From Brachionus manjavacas (Eukaryota; Rotifera; Eurotatoria; Ploima; Brachionidae): a DNA stretch of 64,000 nucleotides. Shown piece after piece: positions 55,346 through 64,000 of this stretch. Numbering within the stretch: position 1 is the stretch's first letter; each line of letters starts with the position of its first letter. The position numbers were made by a program, and so were the translations under genes. The stretch covers positions 9,548,001 through 9,612,000 of the forward strand of contig JAHQIY010000003.1 in NCBI GenBank assembly GCA_019054805.1, given 5' to 3'. The notes beneath the pieces are model-generated. The model had not been told where the DNA came from, did not search any database, and was given only the letters and a program-made list of their open reading frames with translations.

Positions 55346-56335
55346 AAAGATGCATCAGTAAATACATCTTTGGCAAAGGCTGTAAAATATCCCTTAAGAT
55401 GCAAATAGATAAATGTTTGAAAATAAAATTGCAGAGTATTTACCGACATTTTAGGTGAAAAATTGAATTAAAAAATGAGCAATTAGCTCTTAAGAAAAAA
55501 ATTATTTTATTTTATTTTTTTCATAAAATGTACTATTCCAAATAATCGAATTTATTCAAAATGAAAACGGTTGATATTAGATATTAAAAAATTAACTTTA
55601 AATTAATTATTTTCAAATTTAAGCATTCCATTTTAAATTGCAATTTTCTTTAATTAAGATAAAATTTTAAATTTACATCATTAGTAAACTCTTTTAAACC
55701 AAAAAAAAATAAATCATTTTAATTTACATTTGCATTCATCTATGCTTAGAAGAGAAAATAAATTCCTTTTTTTTAATAATTTGAAAAAACAGACTCATAA
55801 TTTAGATAAAGTTTATTTTGTGTCAATTTTATTAATTATATACAATTATAGTTTTAAAAAAGCAATTATGATCTTAAAAAAATTTTCTAGAAAAAATTAC
55901 GTTTAAATGTATTTATTGACTTTTACAGTAAACCAAAAAAATAGAAAGTTTATTAAAAGTATTTTTCTGTCATTAAAAAAATGTAATTTTTAGCCTTTTT
56001 GTTTATATATTTTGTTCTTTTTTGCTGGGAAATTTACCATTATTCCTCTAAAAACGAATATTTTTAGTTTGTTTTATTTTGGACTTCGTAAAAGATTTAT
56101 AAGTAATTTTCAGAGTTGGTCAAAAGTCAAAGTAAAGTTGGAGCTTTGACTTTGAGATAATTTTTTAGCTCATTGGTTTCTTTTTGTAAGAAAAATTGAT
56201 CAATTTCGATTAGAATCCATTTATTTTTTAAAATAACTAGAAATTTTTAAAGCTTATGTTTCATTATAGAGTAAAAAAGTATAAAATTTTTTTAAATAAA
56301 AGCATTTTTAGATACTCTGGGTTGAGTGACTGTAC
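55346..56335. repeat. Dispersed AT-rich repeat, copy 2
   Basis: Second copy of 203-1010, same orientation; about 330 bp unique to this copy lie between 55960 and 56295. Confidence 0.75.
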
Positions 56336-58891
56336 TCTGAATAATAATAATAATATATTTTATTGAATAGTAATATTCAAAATATATCATTTTAATATAA
56401 AATTCTATTTACTTTTTGTTATGGTTGATATTCGAAATTTTTATGAAATTATAATTTTCATTCCAAGGAAAAAATAATTTTCTTAGATGATTGAATTTTT
56501 CAAATTCAAATATTAAATAATTTTCAAGTCACATAAGGCTCATTATATTTAGAATTGTGCTTGATTTTTTTTAAATAAATTAATTCACAATAATTAAAGT
56601 AATGCAAAAAATCAAGAGTTAAAAAAAATAAGTTTTGTGTAGTTCAGTACAAAAGAACAGAACAAAGTGTAAAAAAATTAAATAACTTTTTTTCTAAAAG
56701 TTTTAAATTAATTCTGTGAATGTAGCATGGTGCATCATTCAAAGTTGCATCAACTGTAAAAGTCTGCTAATGATGTGCAAAATCTCTGCAAAATGCACTA
56801 GGCTCGATTATATTGAAATTTAATTTCTGATAAGCTCTGCAAACTTAGCAGACCTTGATATTTAATGCAACTTTAAATGTTGCACCATGTTGTATTCACA
56901 GAACTAAGTTTAAGCTTTAAGAAAAAAAAAATTAATTATTTTTACATTTTTCAGTTCTTTTTTTCATTTTGGACTTAATTTGGACTAAATGAACTCTCGA
57001 TCAGATAATAAAATCTATTATAGAAAATTAATAATTTTTTAGTCTTGCCTAAAATTTTGAAAATTTAGCTAAAGTGTTATCTAAATTGATCATCATTTAT
57101 TTAAAATTTATGACTATTTTTTATATAAATCGAAAATTTTATTTGAAATCTCTATTTCTGAAATATTTAAAGCAAAGCGGAAAGCTAAAAGTTAAGATTT
57201 TAACTGCTTTATGACTAAATAGTCATCAATTATGAAAAAAATATATTTTTAAATTATAGGTTCACAAAATAATTTGCGTGACAAGTTATTGAGATAAGAG
57301 TCCAAAAAAATTTTTAAAGTTAAGTGTGATGAGCTTTATTTAAACTGAGGTTTTAATCCTCTTGTCAAAAAATGTCCAAGACTTATTTTTAGCTTATTTT
57401 TTATAAAAATTTTATATATGGATGATACATTTTTTGAACAATCACAATTAAAAATAAAATTAGAGAAAAAAAGTAATACTGAGACAACCGATCACATTTT
57501 GGAAGAAAATTTAATTAAATTAATTTTTCATTTTATAACTATTTTTTACTAGATTGTTGATGTTAAAATTCATTCTTTAATCTCATTTTTAAAGTCTTTG
57601 GAATCGAGTTGTCAGAGTAAAATTAACATGGTGAAAAATATGTTCATTAAATCATTATTTAGAAGGTTTTGTTTAAGATTACTTTATTTATCTTATCTTG
57701 GTCATCCTATTTATTCGAAACTGTTTTAATGGCTTGAATTTAATTAAATGTATCTTTAAAAAGTCTCACGATATTTCAAAAAAAAGTTTTGTTAAGAAAA
57801 TATGTCAAAAAATTATTGATGTTTCTAAAAGTAATTTTTTTTTATTTGAAAAAAATTAAAAAAAAATTTTATCACACTAATCAATATCTAAAGTTGTTAT
57901 TTTTGAGACAAATTCATTAATCAAAATACCTAGCCGTGATATTGACAGTTAATTTAAAAAAATTATTAAAAAAAAATAAGAATCAAATTTTTTTTATTTT
58001 AAAAATGAAATTATTAATCTCTCAAATACTAATCAACAAAAAAATATCTTCAAAGCCAATGTAGCATTAATTCGAATCTTAAAAAAAAATTTTTTTTTAA
58101 AGAAACAAAATATTCCAAGTTTTTCACTTATTTCTATTTTTATTTTTCCTGTTACTACTGACGGAACGGGGCTTTAAAAAAGGGTAAATTGAAATGAGTC
58201 TGTATTGTAGATCTCTCAATAACTACAATACAGACTCGAGCCAACTTAAAATATCTTTAGTTTTACAGAGCGATACTATGATTTTTTGCGTTTAGCAAGT
58301 TGTTAGCATCTAATTCTATGTAAACATTAGTCATTCGATTTTGGTTTAGAATTTTAATTTGTTATTTTTTCCTTTATTAATTGAATGTGCTAGAAGTGGC
58401 CAGTTATTATTAATAAAATTATTATTTAACCTCCCTGTTCATAAACAAGTACTACTAGATCAAAATAGTTTCGGAAAACAAGAATAAAATTAGGGTTTAT
58501 TACAGGAAGAAAAAAATTAAAATTTAAAAAATTCAAATCATCGAAGCTAAACTAATAAAGTTTCAAGAGGGAACTATGTCATTTGGTCTATGTACCAGTG
58601 CAGCCACCCAAGACTGAAAGAATTTTTAAAAGGCTTGACTGAATCAAAAAGGGAAACACTTTCCAATGTTTCAGTATAGAAAAGCATTAGCTGTAGCTGT
58701 TTTAATGCAAAAAAGCCTTAACCATTCTAATAAGCATTTCAGTCATTTCAGTCTTTAATTTTATTTAAAAACCATTAAGAACAAAATAAAAATTATAAAA
58801 TTAAAATTATTTTTTTTGACATGATTAATCAATAAATTTTATTCTAAGCAATTTTTGCTTCTTGTTTTTTTGTGATCACTGACTCATAATT
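56336..58891. other. AT-rich region with two hairpins
   Basis: A foldback at 56694-56917 has a separate entry. At 58196-58210/58223-58237 a perfect 15-bp inverted pair gagtctgtattgtag/ctacaatacagactc with a 12-bp loop could form an RNA hairpin. No gene recognised. Confidence 0.45.
56694..56917. repeat. 224-bp foldback repeat
   Basis: Arms of about 80 bp, imperfectly inverted: ttctgtgaat, catggtgca, aaagttgcat and gtctgctaa on the left are mirrored by ttagcagac, atgcaacttt, tgcaccatg and attcacagaa on the right. Probably a small MITE; no target duplication was identified. Confidence 0.7.
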
Positions 58892-59330
58892 GTTTACGCT
58901 GACGATATTTAGCTGATCAGCCCGGTCGATACACAATTAAAGTATTTATTAGATTTTTGTGGGAATTTCGGTACTAAGTGGAGACTAATATTTAATCCTA
59001 AAAAGTCAAGCATTATTGATTTTGGTTATTTTCTATTCAAAATTGATTGTTATCTAAATAATCTTAAATTAAACAAAGTTGAGGAACTCCAATATTTGGG
59101 TTTTAAATTCAGATCTCGGCTTTAATAGACTATCATTAGAGTGCTTTAAAAAGATTCAAAAATCGTTTTTCAGCTTTTGTTATATAAAACTTATCGTTTA
59201 TCACAATTTACGTATGGCCTGGGAATAGTTACACTTAAAAAAACAAAAATTAATAAAATAAATATTAATCAAAAAATTAGTTTAGTCAATTGTTCAACCT
59301 TCATTCTACATGCCATATGTCAAAGATCTT
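58892..59330 (+). pseudogene. LINE reverse transcriptase fragment with catalytic YADD
   Basis: The plus-strand frame reads V-Y-A-D-D-I, a TAG, then L-I-S, followed by F-N-P-K-K-S, V-E-E-L-Q-Y-L-G-F-K-F, and after a stop and a shift Y-K-T-Y-R-L-S-Q-F-T-Y-G: the YADD catalytic motif, the following helix and the thumb of a non-LTR RT, in the right order. Everything upstream of YADD is absent. Its 3' part probably continues at 60190-60468 beyond two later insertions. Confidence 0.75.
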
Positions 59331-59410
59331 AAAAGTTCTTTAAATTTTAAAATTTGATCAACTTTAAGTAAAGGTAGATTTTTATTAAGATGATAAGTAA
59401 AAGTTGAATA

Positions 59411-59529
59411 ACGTAATCATCCGAATTGAGTGAAATGTCTTTAAAATAGAGTACTCTATTTAAGTGACACTCTGTTATAACATGTAAATGATTCTATAGT
59501 GACATGTCACTAAATTCGGATAATTACGT
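59411..59529. mobile_element. 119-bp MITE with TA target duplication
   Basis: Ends ACGTAATCATCCGAATTGAG and its inverse with few mismatches, flanked by TA (59409-59410, 59530-59531). The whole element is nearly palindromic, with agagtactct at its centre. It fits a Tc1/mariner-type MITE. Confidence 0.75.
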
Positions 59530-59546
59530 TATCTGCCTCTAAAGAG

Positions 59547-60165
59547 TTATTTGACTTGGATGGGCAGATTCTTCTGTCTTCTACTCCCAGTGGAGCATAA
59601 GGCGTCCACACGTCCCCTACATTCTACCCTATCCTTAGCGACAATTTCTGCTTGTCCCCATGTGAATTTCATCTCTTTCAGACCTCTTTCAATTGTTCTC
59701 CTCCAGGTTATCTTCAGTCTTCCAGCATTTCTCTTTCCTTGAGGTGGCCAAAATAGTGCAACTCTTGGAATTCTGCCTGTTGGCATTCTATAAACATGAC
59801 CAAGCCACTTAAGTCGTCTTCTGCGTATGATGTTGCAGATTGGCTCAGTCCTTGATCTGTTGTACAGCTCCTCATTTGTAATGACTTTCGGAAAGAAGAT
59901 TCTCAAAATTTTTCGTAGACAATTGTTATAGAATACTTCGATCTTTTGAAGATCATTTTCAGTCATTCTCCAACATTCAGACCCATGTAGCAATACAGAT
60001 TTGACAAGACTTCTGTAAAGATGTAATTTAGTCCTCAGTTGAAGGGATGACGATTTCCACATATTCCTTAATTTGAAAAAAGCAGTTCTAGCCTTCGTCA
60101 GTCTGTTTCGAATATCTTCTATGGAATAAGCAATGGAGAAAGGATGTATCTCTGACGACCCCTGT
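59547..60165 (-). pseudogene. RTE-type LINE 3' fragment
   Basis: Minus-strand frame 60062-59547: L-H-L-Y-R-S-L-V-K-S-V-L-L-H-G-S-E-C-W, E-V-F-Y-N-N-C-L-R-K-I-L-R-I, R-L-K-W-L-G-H-V-Y-R-M, P-P-Q-G-K-R-N-A-G-R and D-A-L-C-S-T-G-S, the C-terminal part of RTE ORF2. A shifted frame just upstream (60150-60065) adds D-I-R-N-R-L-T-K-A-R-T-A-F-F. A 12-bp direct repeat ggatgggcagat lies at 59558-59569 and 60166-60177 and may be a target duplication of this 5'-truncated copy. It belongs to the same broad family as the fragment at 53.5 kb. Confidence 0.82.
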
Positions 60166-60189
60166 GGATGGGCAGATAATCATGTTTTT

Positions 60190-60468
60190 TTTAATGAACT
60201 CAAAAAAAAGTTTTTAATAATTCTGAAAATTTTAAAATTTGATCAACTTTATCTTTTTCAAAACTTTCATTTATTGAGATTATAAAATTTAATTCACTTT
60301 GAGTGCATTAAATAAAATAAACTTGTAAGTAATATAAGTAAGTCTAAAAGAGAGTTAAAATGGCAATTTGTCACCAGTAATGGCATTACTGACTCTATTA
60401 AAATTTTTATAGAAAACTTAGGGTTTGAAGATTGTCGTTTGTTTTTAAATGAATTAATAAGGCCATGA
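60190..60468 (+). pseudogene. C-terminal end of a LINE RT
   Basis: The last 40 codons (G-I-T-D-S-I-K-I-F-I-E-N-L-G-F, then F-L-N-E-L-I-R-P, stop 60466-60468) resemble the end of the minus-strand frame at 63738 (G-I-S-D-S-I-E-L-C-L-N-N-L-R-F, then L-L-N-K-L-I-K-P), so both are 3' ends of one LINE family. A 23-bp segment aattttaaaatttgatcaac... occurs both here (60228) and at 59343, i.e. on both sides of the MITE and the RTE insertion. Confidence 0.6.
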
Positions 60469-61172
60469 ATTTCATGGTTTGAGGCCTAGCAATTTCATTG
60501 CTGACTATTTACTTCTTCATTTTCTGTAATACTTTTTTATATCTTTTTATTTAAATTTTTCTGAACATTTTTTTTAAATGATTTTTGTTTTTACTTCTCT
60601 TGAAGGAGATAAATTAATTTTAAAATAAATTCATCTGAAATAATTAAAGAGTGGAAAATTGAGGAACCTTGGTTTATATTGATTCTAGACCATGAAAAAT
60701 TTAATTTATCTAAACCAAAATTAGCAGCGTAATTATTTTTTTGTTTGAATTTATTTTTAAAATAGCTGTTGATTGATAATATTTGATAAAGCGGATAGAA
60801 TTTTTCATCTAGAAAAAAATTTGCATTTAATTTGAAAAAGAAAAAAGGGCCAAGTGTACTAAAGGAAAGAAAGCAGCGGAATATTTGTCTTGTTCACATC
60901 AAAATCAATCAATAAAATAGCTATCTATCCAAAAAGATATTAATCATTGGAAATTTTTGCAAAATAAACTATCAAAATAGAATTTAATTATTTCTATTAG
61001 AATTCAAAATTAATGCCTTTTGTATTTGTCTCTGTATTCTATCTCCTAATTTGTTTTATATTGATTTTTCCCCAAACTAGACTAGTTCTCTTTATTATAC
61101 ACCAAAATTTATCCTAGAATTCAATTAAATAGATAGATGTAAATTTGGCTGATCTAGAAAACAGTGTTCAAA
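60469..61172. other. Spacer and probable promoter region of the membrane-protein gene
   Basis: No frame or repeat recognised. The region just upstream of 61173 should hold the promoter and 5' UTR of the downstream gene. Confidence 0.4.
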
Positions 61173-62261
61173 ATGTCATCATATCACATTGTGAATGCGA
61201 TATGGGTCGGCATATTCCCAATGCTCGCTGTAATGATACTAATTGGAATTTTGTTCTATTTTCTCTGCTGTTTGAACCAAATAAAAAATCGAATAGTTCA
61301 GAATAGGAAGCGGCGAGCTCTGAAGCGATCTCGACTCAACTCAGTGGATAAAAGAGTCCGCGATTCTTTGGAAGACCAAGACAGCAATGGCCCAAAACCG
61401 GACCGGTCAAAGCTTTTTCTTGACTTGAAAAAAGACCACTCTCTGGAAAAAAAAATGAGCCGCAAGTCTGGCTCTGCCGGCGACTTGTACATGGCCCAAC
61501 CCGATACTCCAATCGACTGTTTGGTCGTGCAGGAGCTCAACGAATCTCCAAAGAGCCTTTACTCACGAATGCAAAGTCTGACCAATCTAAGAAATGGGAA
61601 CAAAGTAGATAACCAAATTCCAAGAGCAGACATCAAGCAAAAAGAGAATGGTTCAAGCTCCAATAGTTTAAATGATTATTCGTTCAACGACTATGACTAT
61701 GAGTCTTCTAGCTCTAGTTTTTCCAAGAGCCGCGAGTACAGAAAACATTTCAGGGACAAGATAAAGAAGAAGAACGAAAAAAAAAAGTCAAAATCATCGA
61801 ACCAACTTAGACTAGCTGAATTTAGGAAAAAATCTGGCGACTTCTACAAAAATAATCGCCTGTCCAGTGATATAGACTATGGCGATGAGCTTTTTAATGA
61901 TGACGATTCGCTTTCATCGACTGGATTCAGCGGCTCGCAGACAAAAAGTGTGCTGATGCTATTCAAATATGACACTCGATTTCCGGGTGTTAGAGAAAGC
62001 GAGACTGGAGCTAGTCTCAATTTTAAAAATACAAAAAAAAAACTGATCCAAAACTCGATCACTCTAAATTCGCTGAACCGGTCCAGAGCTATTAATTTGA
62101 ATTCTATTCCCAAGACCAAAAGTGCCGGCTTTGAAAACAGCAAAATAGCTGATTCTTCTTCTTCTTTGTCTGATATGGATCCCGATGATAGTCTACTTAG
62201 AGACATACTCATTAAGACGCCTAAATTATCGGCTAAAAAAAATGTAAATTTTGTAAATTAA
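61173..62261 (+). CDS. Single-pass membrane protein with Ser/Lys-rich cytoplasmic tail
   Basis: ATG at 61173 opens 362 intact codons. The first about 10 residues are polar; residues 9-34 form one long hydrophobic segment (I-W-V-G-I-F-P-M-L-A-V-M-I-L-I-G-I-L) ending in a Cys pair, then a strongly basic stretch (R-K-R-R-A-L-K-R-S-R), which by the positive-inside rule places the rest in the cytosol. The remainder is disordered-looking: Ser-rich runs, a Lys-rich block K-K-K-N-E-K-K-K-S-K and an acidic Ser patch near the end. No catalytic domain or known family was recognised. Codon usage is richer in G and C than the surrounding DNA and there are no breaks, so it is probably a functional gene. 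An AATAAA follows at about 62279. Confidence 0.82.
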   Translation: MSSYHIVNAIWVGIFPMLAVMILIGILFYFLCCLNQIKNRIVQNRKRRALKRSRLNSVDKRVRDSLEDQDSNGPKPDRSKLFLDLKKDHSLEKKMSRKSGSAGDLYMAQPDTPIDCLVVQELNESPKSLYSRMQSLTNLRNGNKVDNQIPRADIKQKENGSSSNSLNDYSFNDYDYESSSSSFSKSREYRKHFRDKIKKKNEKKKSKSSNQLRLAEFRKKSGDFYKNNRLSSDIDYGDELFNDDDSLSSTGFSGSQTKSVLMLFKYDTRFPGVRESETGASLNFKNTKKKLIQNSITLNSLNRSRAINLNSIPKTKSAGFENSKIADSSSSLSDMDPDDSLLRDILIKTPKLSAKKNVNFVN

Positions 62262-62615
62262 TTGTTACAATTTATTGAATAAATATTTTTTATTTTTATA
62301 ATTTGATGCTTTGTTGGGATTTTTTTTTAAATTTTAAGAAATTTTTTTTTTTTTTAATTCATCCTTTATTTGATAGACTTTGTTTGGAAAAATTAAAATT
62401 TAAAATTTTGTTTTAAAGTATACTGTACTATCACTCCAAGTTTTCCTTTAAATTAATACATTTTTTTTAGAAAACAAAAATTGAAATTACCTACAATTTT
62501 TTTTCTAGTTAATATCTGTACCACCATGTTTTTTTTTTAAATCAGAAAACTCAATTATACTAATCGGTGTTCAGCAAAAACGCCAAGTGATTTAAAAAAA
62601 AAAAACAAGATGGTA
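62262..62615. other. 3' UTR and flank of the membrane-protein gene
   Basis: Contains ttattgaataaat (polyadenylation signal) and aatttgatgctttgttggga, both copied at 62738-62785. No gene. Confidence 0.6.
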
Positions 62616-62947
62616 CAATTAAATGATGCACTTATATTTAATGAATTTTTTTCAAATTAAATTTTTAAAAACTTAAAAACGCCACTAAATCACTTAAAAA
62701 TATTGAAATTTTTTGGCTGGTCAAAAATTCCAAACAATTTATTGAATAAATATTTATTTTTTATAATTTGATGCTTTGTTGGGGATTTTTTTTTTAAATC
62801 ATCCTTTATTTGACAAATTTGTTTGGAATTTTTGACCAGCAGCCAAAAAAAAATTCAATTTTTTTTAAGCGATTTAGTGGCGTTTTTAAGTTTTGAAAAA
62901 ATTAATTTGTAAAAAAAATCATTAAATATAAGTGCATCGTTTAATTG
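62616..62947. repeat. Palindrome enclosing a copy of the neighbouring 3' UTR
   Basis: Arms 62616-62735 and 62821-62947 are inverted copies (caattaaa...cacttatattta against taaatataagtg...ttaattg; aacgccactaaatc against gatttagtggcg; ggtcaaaaattccaaac against gtttggaatttttgacc). The 85-bp loop reproduces 62263-62390 in shortened form, including the AATAAA. Confidence 0.82.
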
Positions 62948-63737
62948 AACAAAATCAACATGAGGACCAGGAGTTGATATTAAGAACTCCCCAGACATTT
63001 ATATTTGTCTGTTTTTAACTCATAGTATTAATTAATCAGTTGAGAAAAATGCCTTTTTTGTTATTTATGGCTTATTAAACATCGTCTTTAAAAGTGCAAA
63101 TATTAAATTAGAAAAAAAAACAATTTTGTCAATTGATTTATTATTTCAATGGGCTAAAAACAGACAAAGATAAATATTACTAAAATACGGAAAAGGTTTA
63201 GAAACAAAAAAAACTCTTTCAGCTTTAAATGATCTGTGTATACTTACACAAAAAAGGTTCAAAAAATAAAAAATAATCGAATAAAAATAACTCTAGAATT
63301 TGAAATATTTTCTGGAAATTTGAAGATTGCTTTTGAAAAAAATTGAACTCTAGATTAAGTAAAAAATAGATTTCAGCTTTATTAAAAATAAATTTAATAT
63401 TTTAATATTTTTTTAATTTTTGTTTTTAAAGTGCTTTTTTCTTACATGGTTCTAACAAAAATATAACTAAAATCTTATTTCTCTTGCTGTGTATCTACAT
63501 AAATTAACTAAAACTAAAATATGACAATTCAGAAACGAAAATTAGCGCTTTTATTTATTTATTTATTTAATTCAAATTAACCTCCATCAGGAGAAGTAAA
63601 GTAAAAATAAAATTAGTTTTGCATTAAAAAAAATAAAATGTAAAATTAAATAAAAATAAAAATAAAAAAAATTAAAAAAAGAAGAAAATGTATAGTTATT
63701 TATAGAAACCCCCCTGGACCAGAAGGAGTGAACTGAT
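62948..63737. other. AT-rich spacer and LINE 3' flank
   Basis: No gene. An atttattt run at 63550-63570 and a small GC-richer patch accccc near 63708 lie downstream of the minus-strand LINE end, probably in its 3' UTR. Confidence 0.4.
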
Positions 63738-64000
63738 TTAATTTGGTTTTATTAATTTATTTAGAAGTATTTGAAAAGATTTGAATCTTAAGTTATTCAA
63801 ACAAAGCTCAATAGAGTCCGAGATTCCGTCACGTAAGTAAAAATGACACTTAAGATCCAATTTAAGCTGACCAAAACTATTTAGTATTGTATCGAGGTTT
63901 TTATTAGTGAACTGCATCAAACGCTTGAGATCATTACCAAAGGAGAGGGCAGAACAAATTTTGTTCATTGAAATGTTATTACATAAGTATTTAAAATGCT
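63738..64000 (-). pseudogene. 3' end of a LINE RT running off the window
   Basis: Stop-free on the minus strand from the window edge to the stop at 63738-63740. It ends G-I-S-D-S-I-E-L...L-L-N-K-L-I-K-P-N, similar to the fragment ending at 60468. Only the C-terminal tail is visible, so activity cannot be judged. Confidence 0.55.

Noticed and set aside
59558-60177. Composite transposon bounded by ggatgggcagat repeats
   Set aside because: The segment between is explained by a 5'-truncated RTE copy, so the repeat is more likely its target duplication or a 3'-end motif.
61877-62212. 111-codon minus-strand frame
   Set aside because: Antisense of the Ser-rich tail of the membrane protein, which has the better start, codon use and polyadenylation signal.

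Overview
The window is very AT-rich eukaryotic DNA, apparently from a small invertebrate. Three things show it is a metazoan: short GT-AG introns of about 50-110 bp, remnants of UNC-45 and a DIS3L2-type exoribonuclease, and a crowded mix of animal transposon types (LINEs with an APE-type endonuclease, RTE, Ty3/Gypsy, hAT-like, Tc1/mariner/pogo-like and MULE). A monogonont rotifer such as Brachionus would fit the base composition and the family mix, but that is a guess. I see no operons, tRNA, rRNA or CRISPR.

Layout. 1-2.3 kb: AT-rich sequence with a dispersed repeat (second copy near 55.3-56.3 kb) and a GC-rich hAT-like MITE. 2.3-5.6 kb: a gene for a long coiled-coil protein with half a RING-like motif, apparently split by a 317-bp TA-flanked MITE from a 256-codon Cys/His-rich C-terminal part. 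5.8-6.4 kb: a 666-bp repeat found again at 43.2 kb. 6.8-10.7 kb: a nearly complete LINE whose ORF1 and ORF2 share one frame across a single TGA, ending in a TATAC microsatellite tail. 11.2-20.7 kb: block A, a composite of two head-to-head LINE fragments with a 626-bp insert, later hit by a 4.6-kb Gypsy element (two 269-bp LTRs, 5-bp target duplication) and a 734-bp pogo-like MITE. Block B (44.3-49.2 kb) is a second copy lacking both insertions but carrying its own 846-bp element.

22.0-22.5 kb: a MULE transposase remnant. 22.9-23.2 kb: a broken DIS3L2 RNB-domain fragment. 25.7-30.9 kb: an UNC-45 pseudogene on the minus strand, two exons and one large intron filled with foldback repeats, with at least four in-frame stops and three frameshifts. 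31-37 kb: almost empty AT-rich DNA. 37.2-38.9 kb: a deleted MULE transposon that keeps the SWIM zinc finger and AT-hook end of its transposase between two inverted clusters of short repeats. 41.8-42.7 kb: the cleanest cellular gene, three exons encoding a coiled-coil plus Cys-rich protein of unknown function. 53.5-54.5 and 59.5-60.2 kb: RTE fragments. 58.9-60.5 and 63.7-64 kb: pieces of another LINE family. 61.2-62.3 kb: an intact gene for a single-pass membrane protein with a Ser/Lys-rich tail, whose 3' UTR is partly copied inside a nearby palindrome.

The most unusual theme is a set of unrelated-looking insertions (37.2, 44.3, 12.2/46.1 and 28.7 kb) built the same way: many copies of one short motif near both ends, in opposite orientation. 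The only transposase seen inside such a structure is MULE-type, so I suggest, as inference, that at least some form a MULE-related group. Beyond the transposons, only three loci look like cellular genes that could be expressed: 2.36-5.57 kb (possibly broken), 41.8-42.7 kb and 61.2-62.3 kb.
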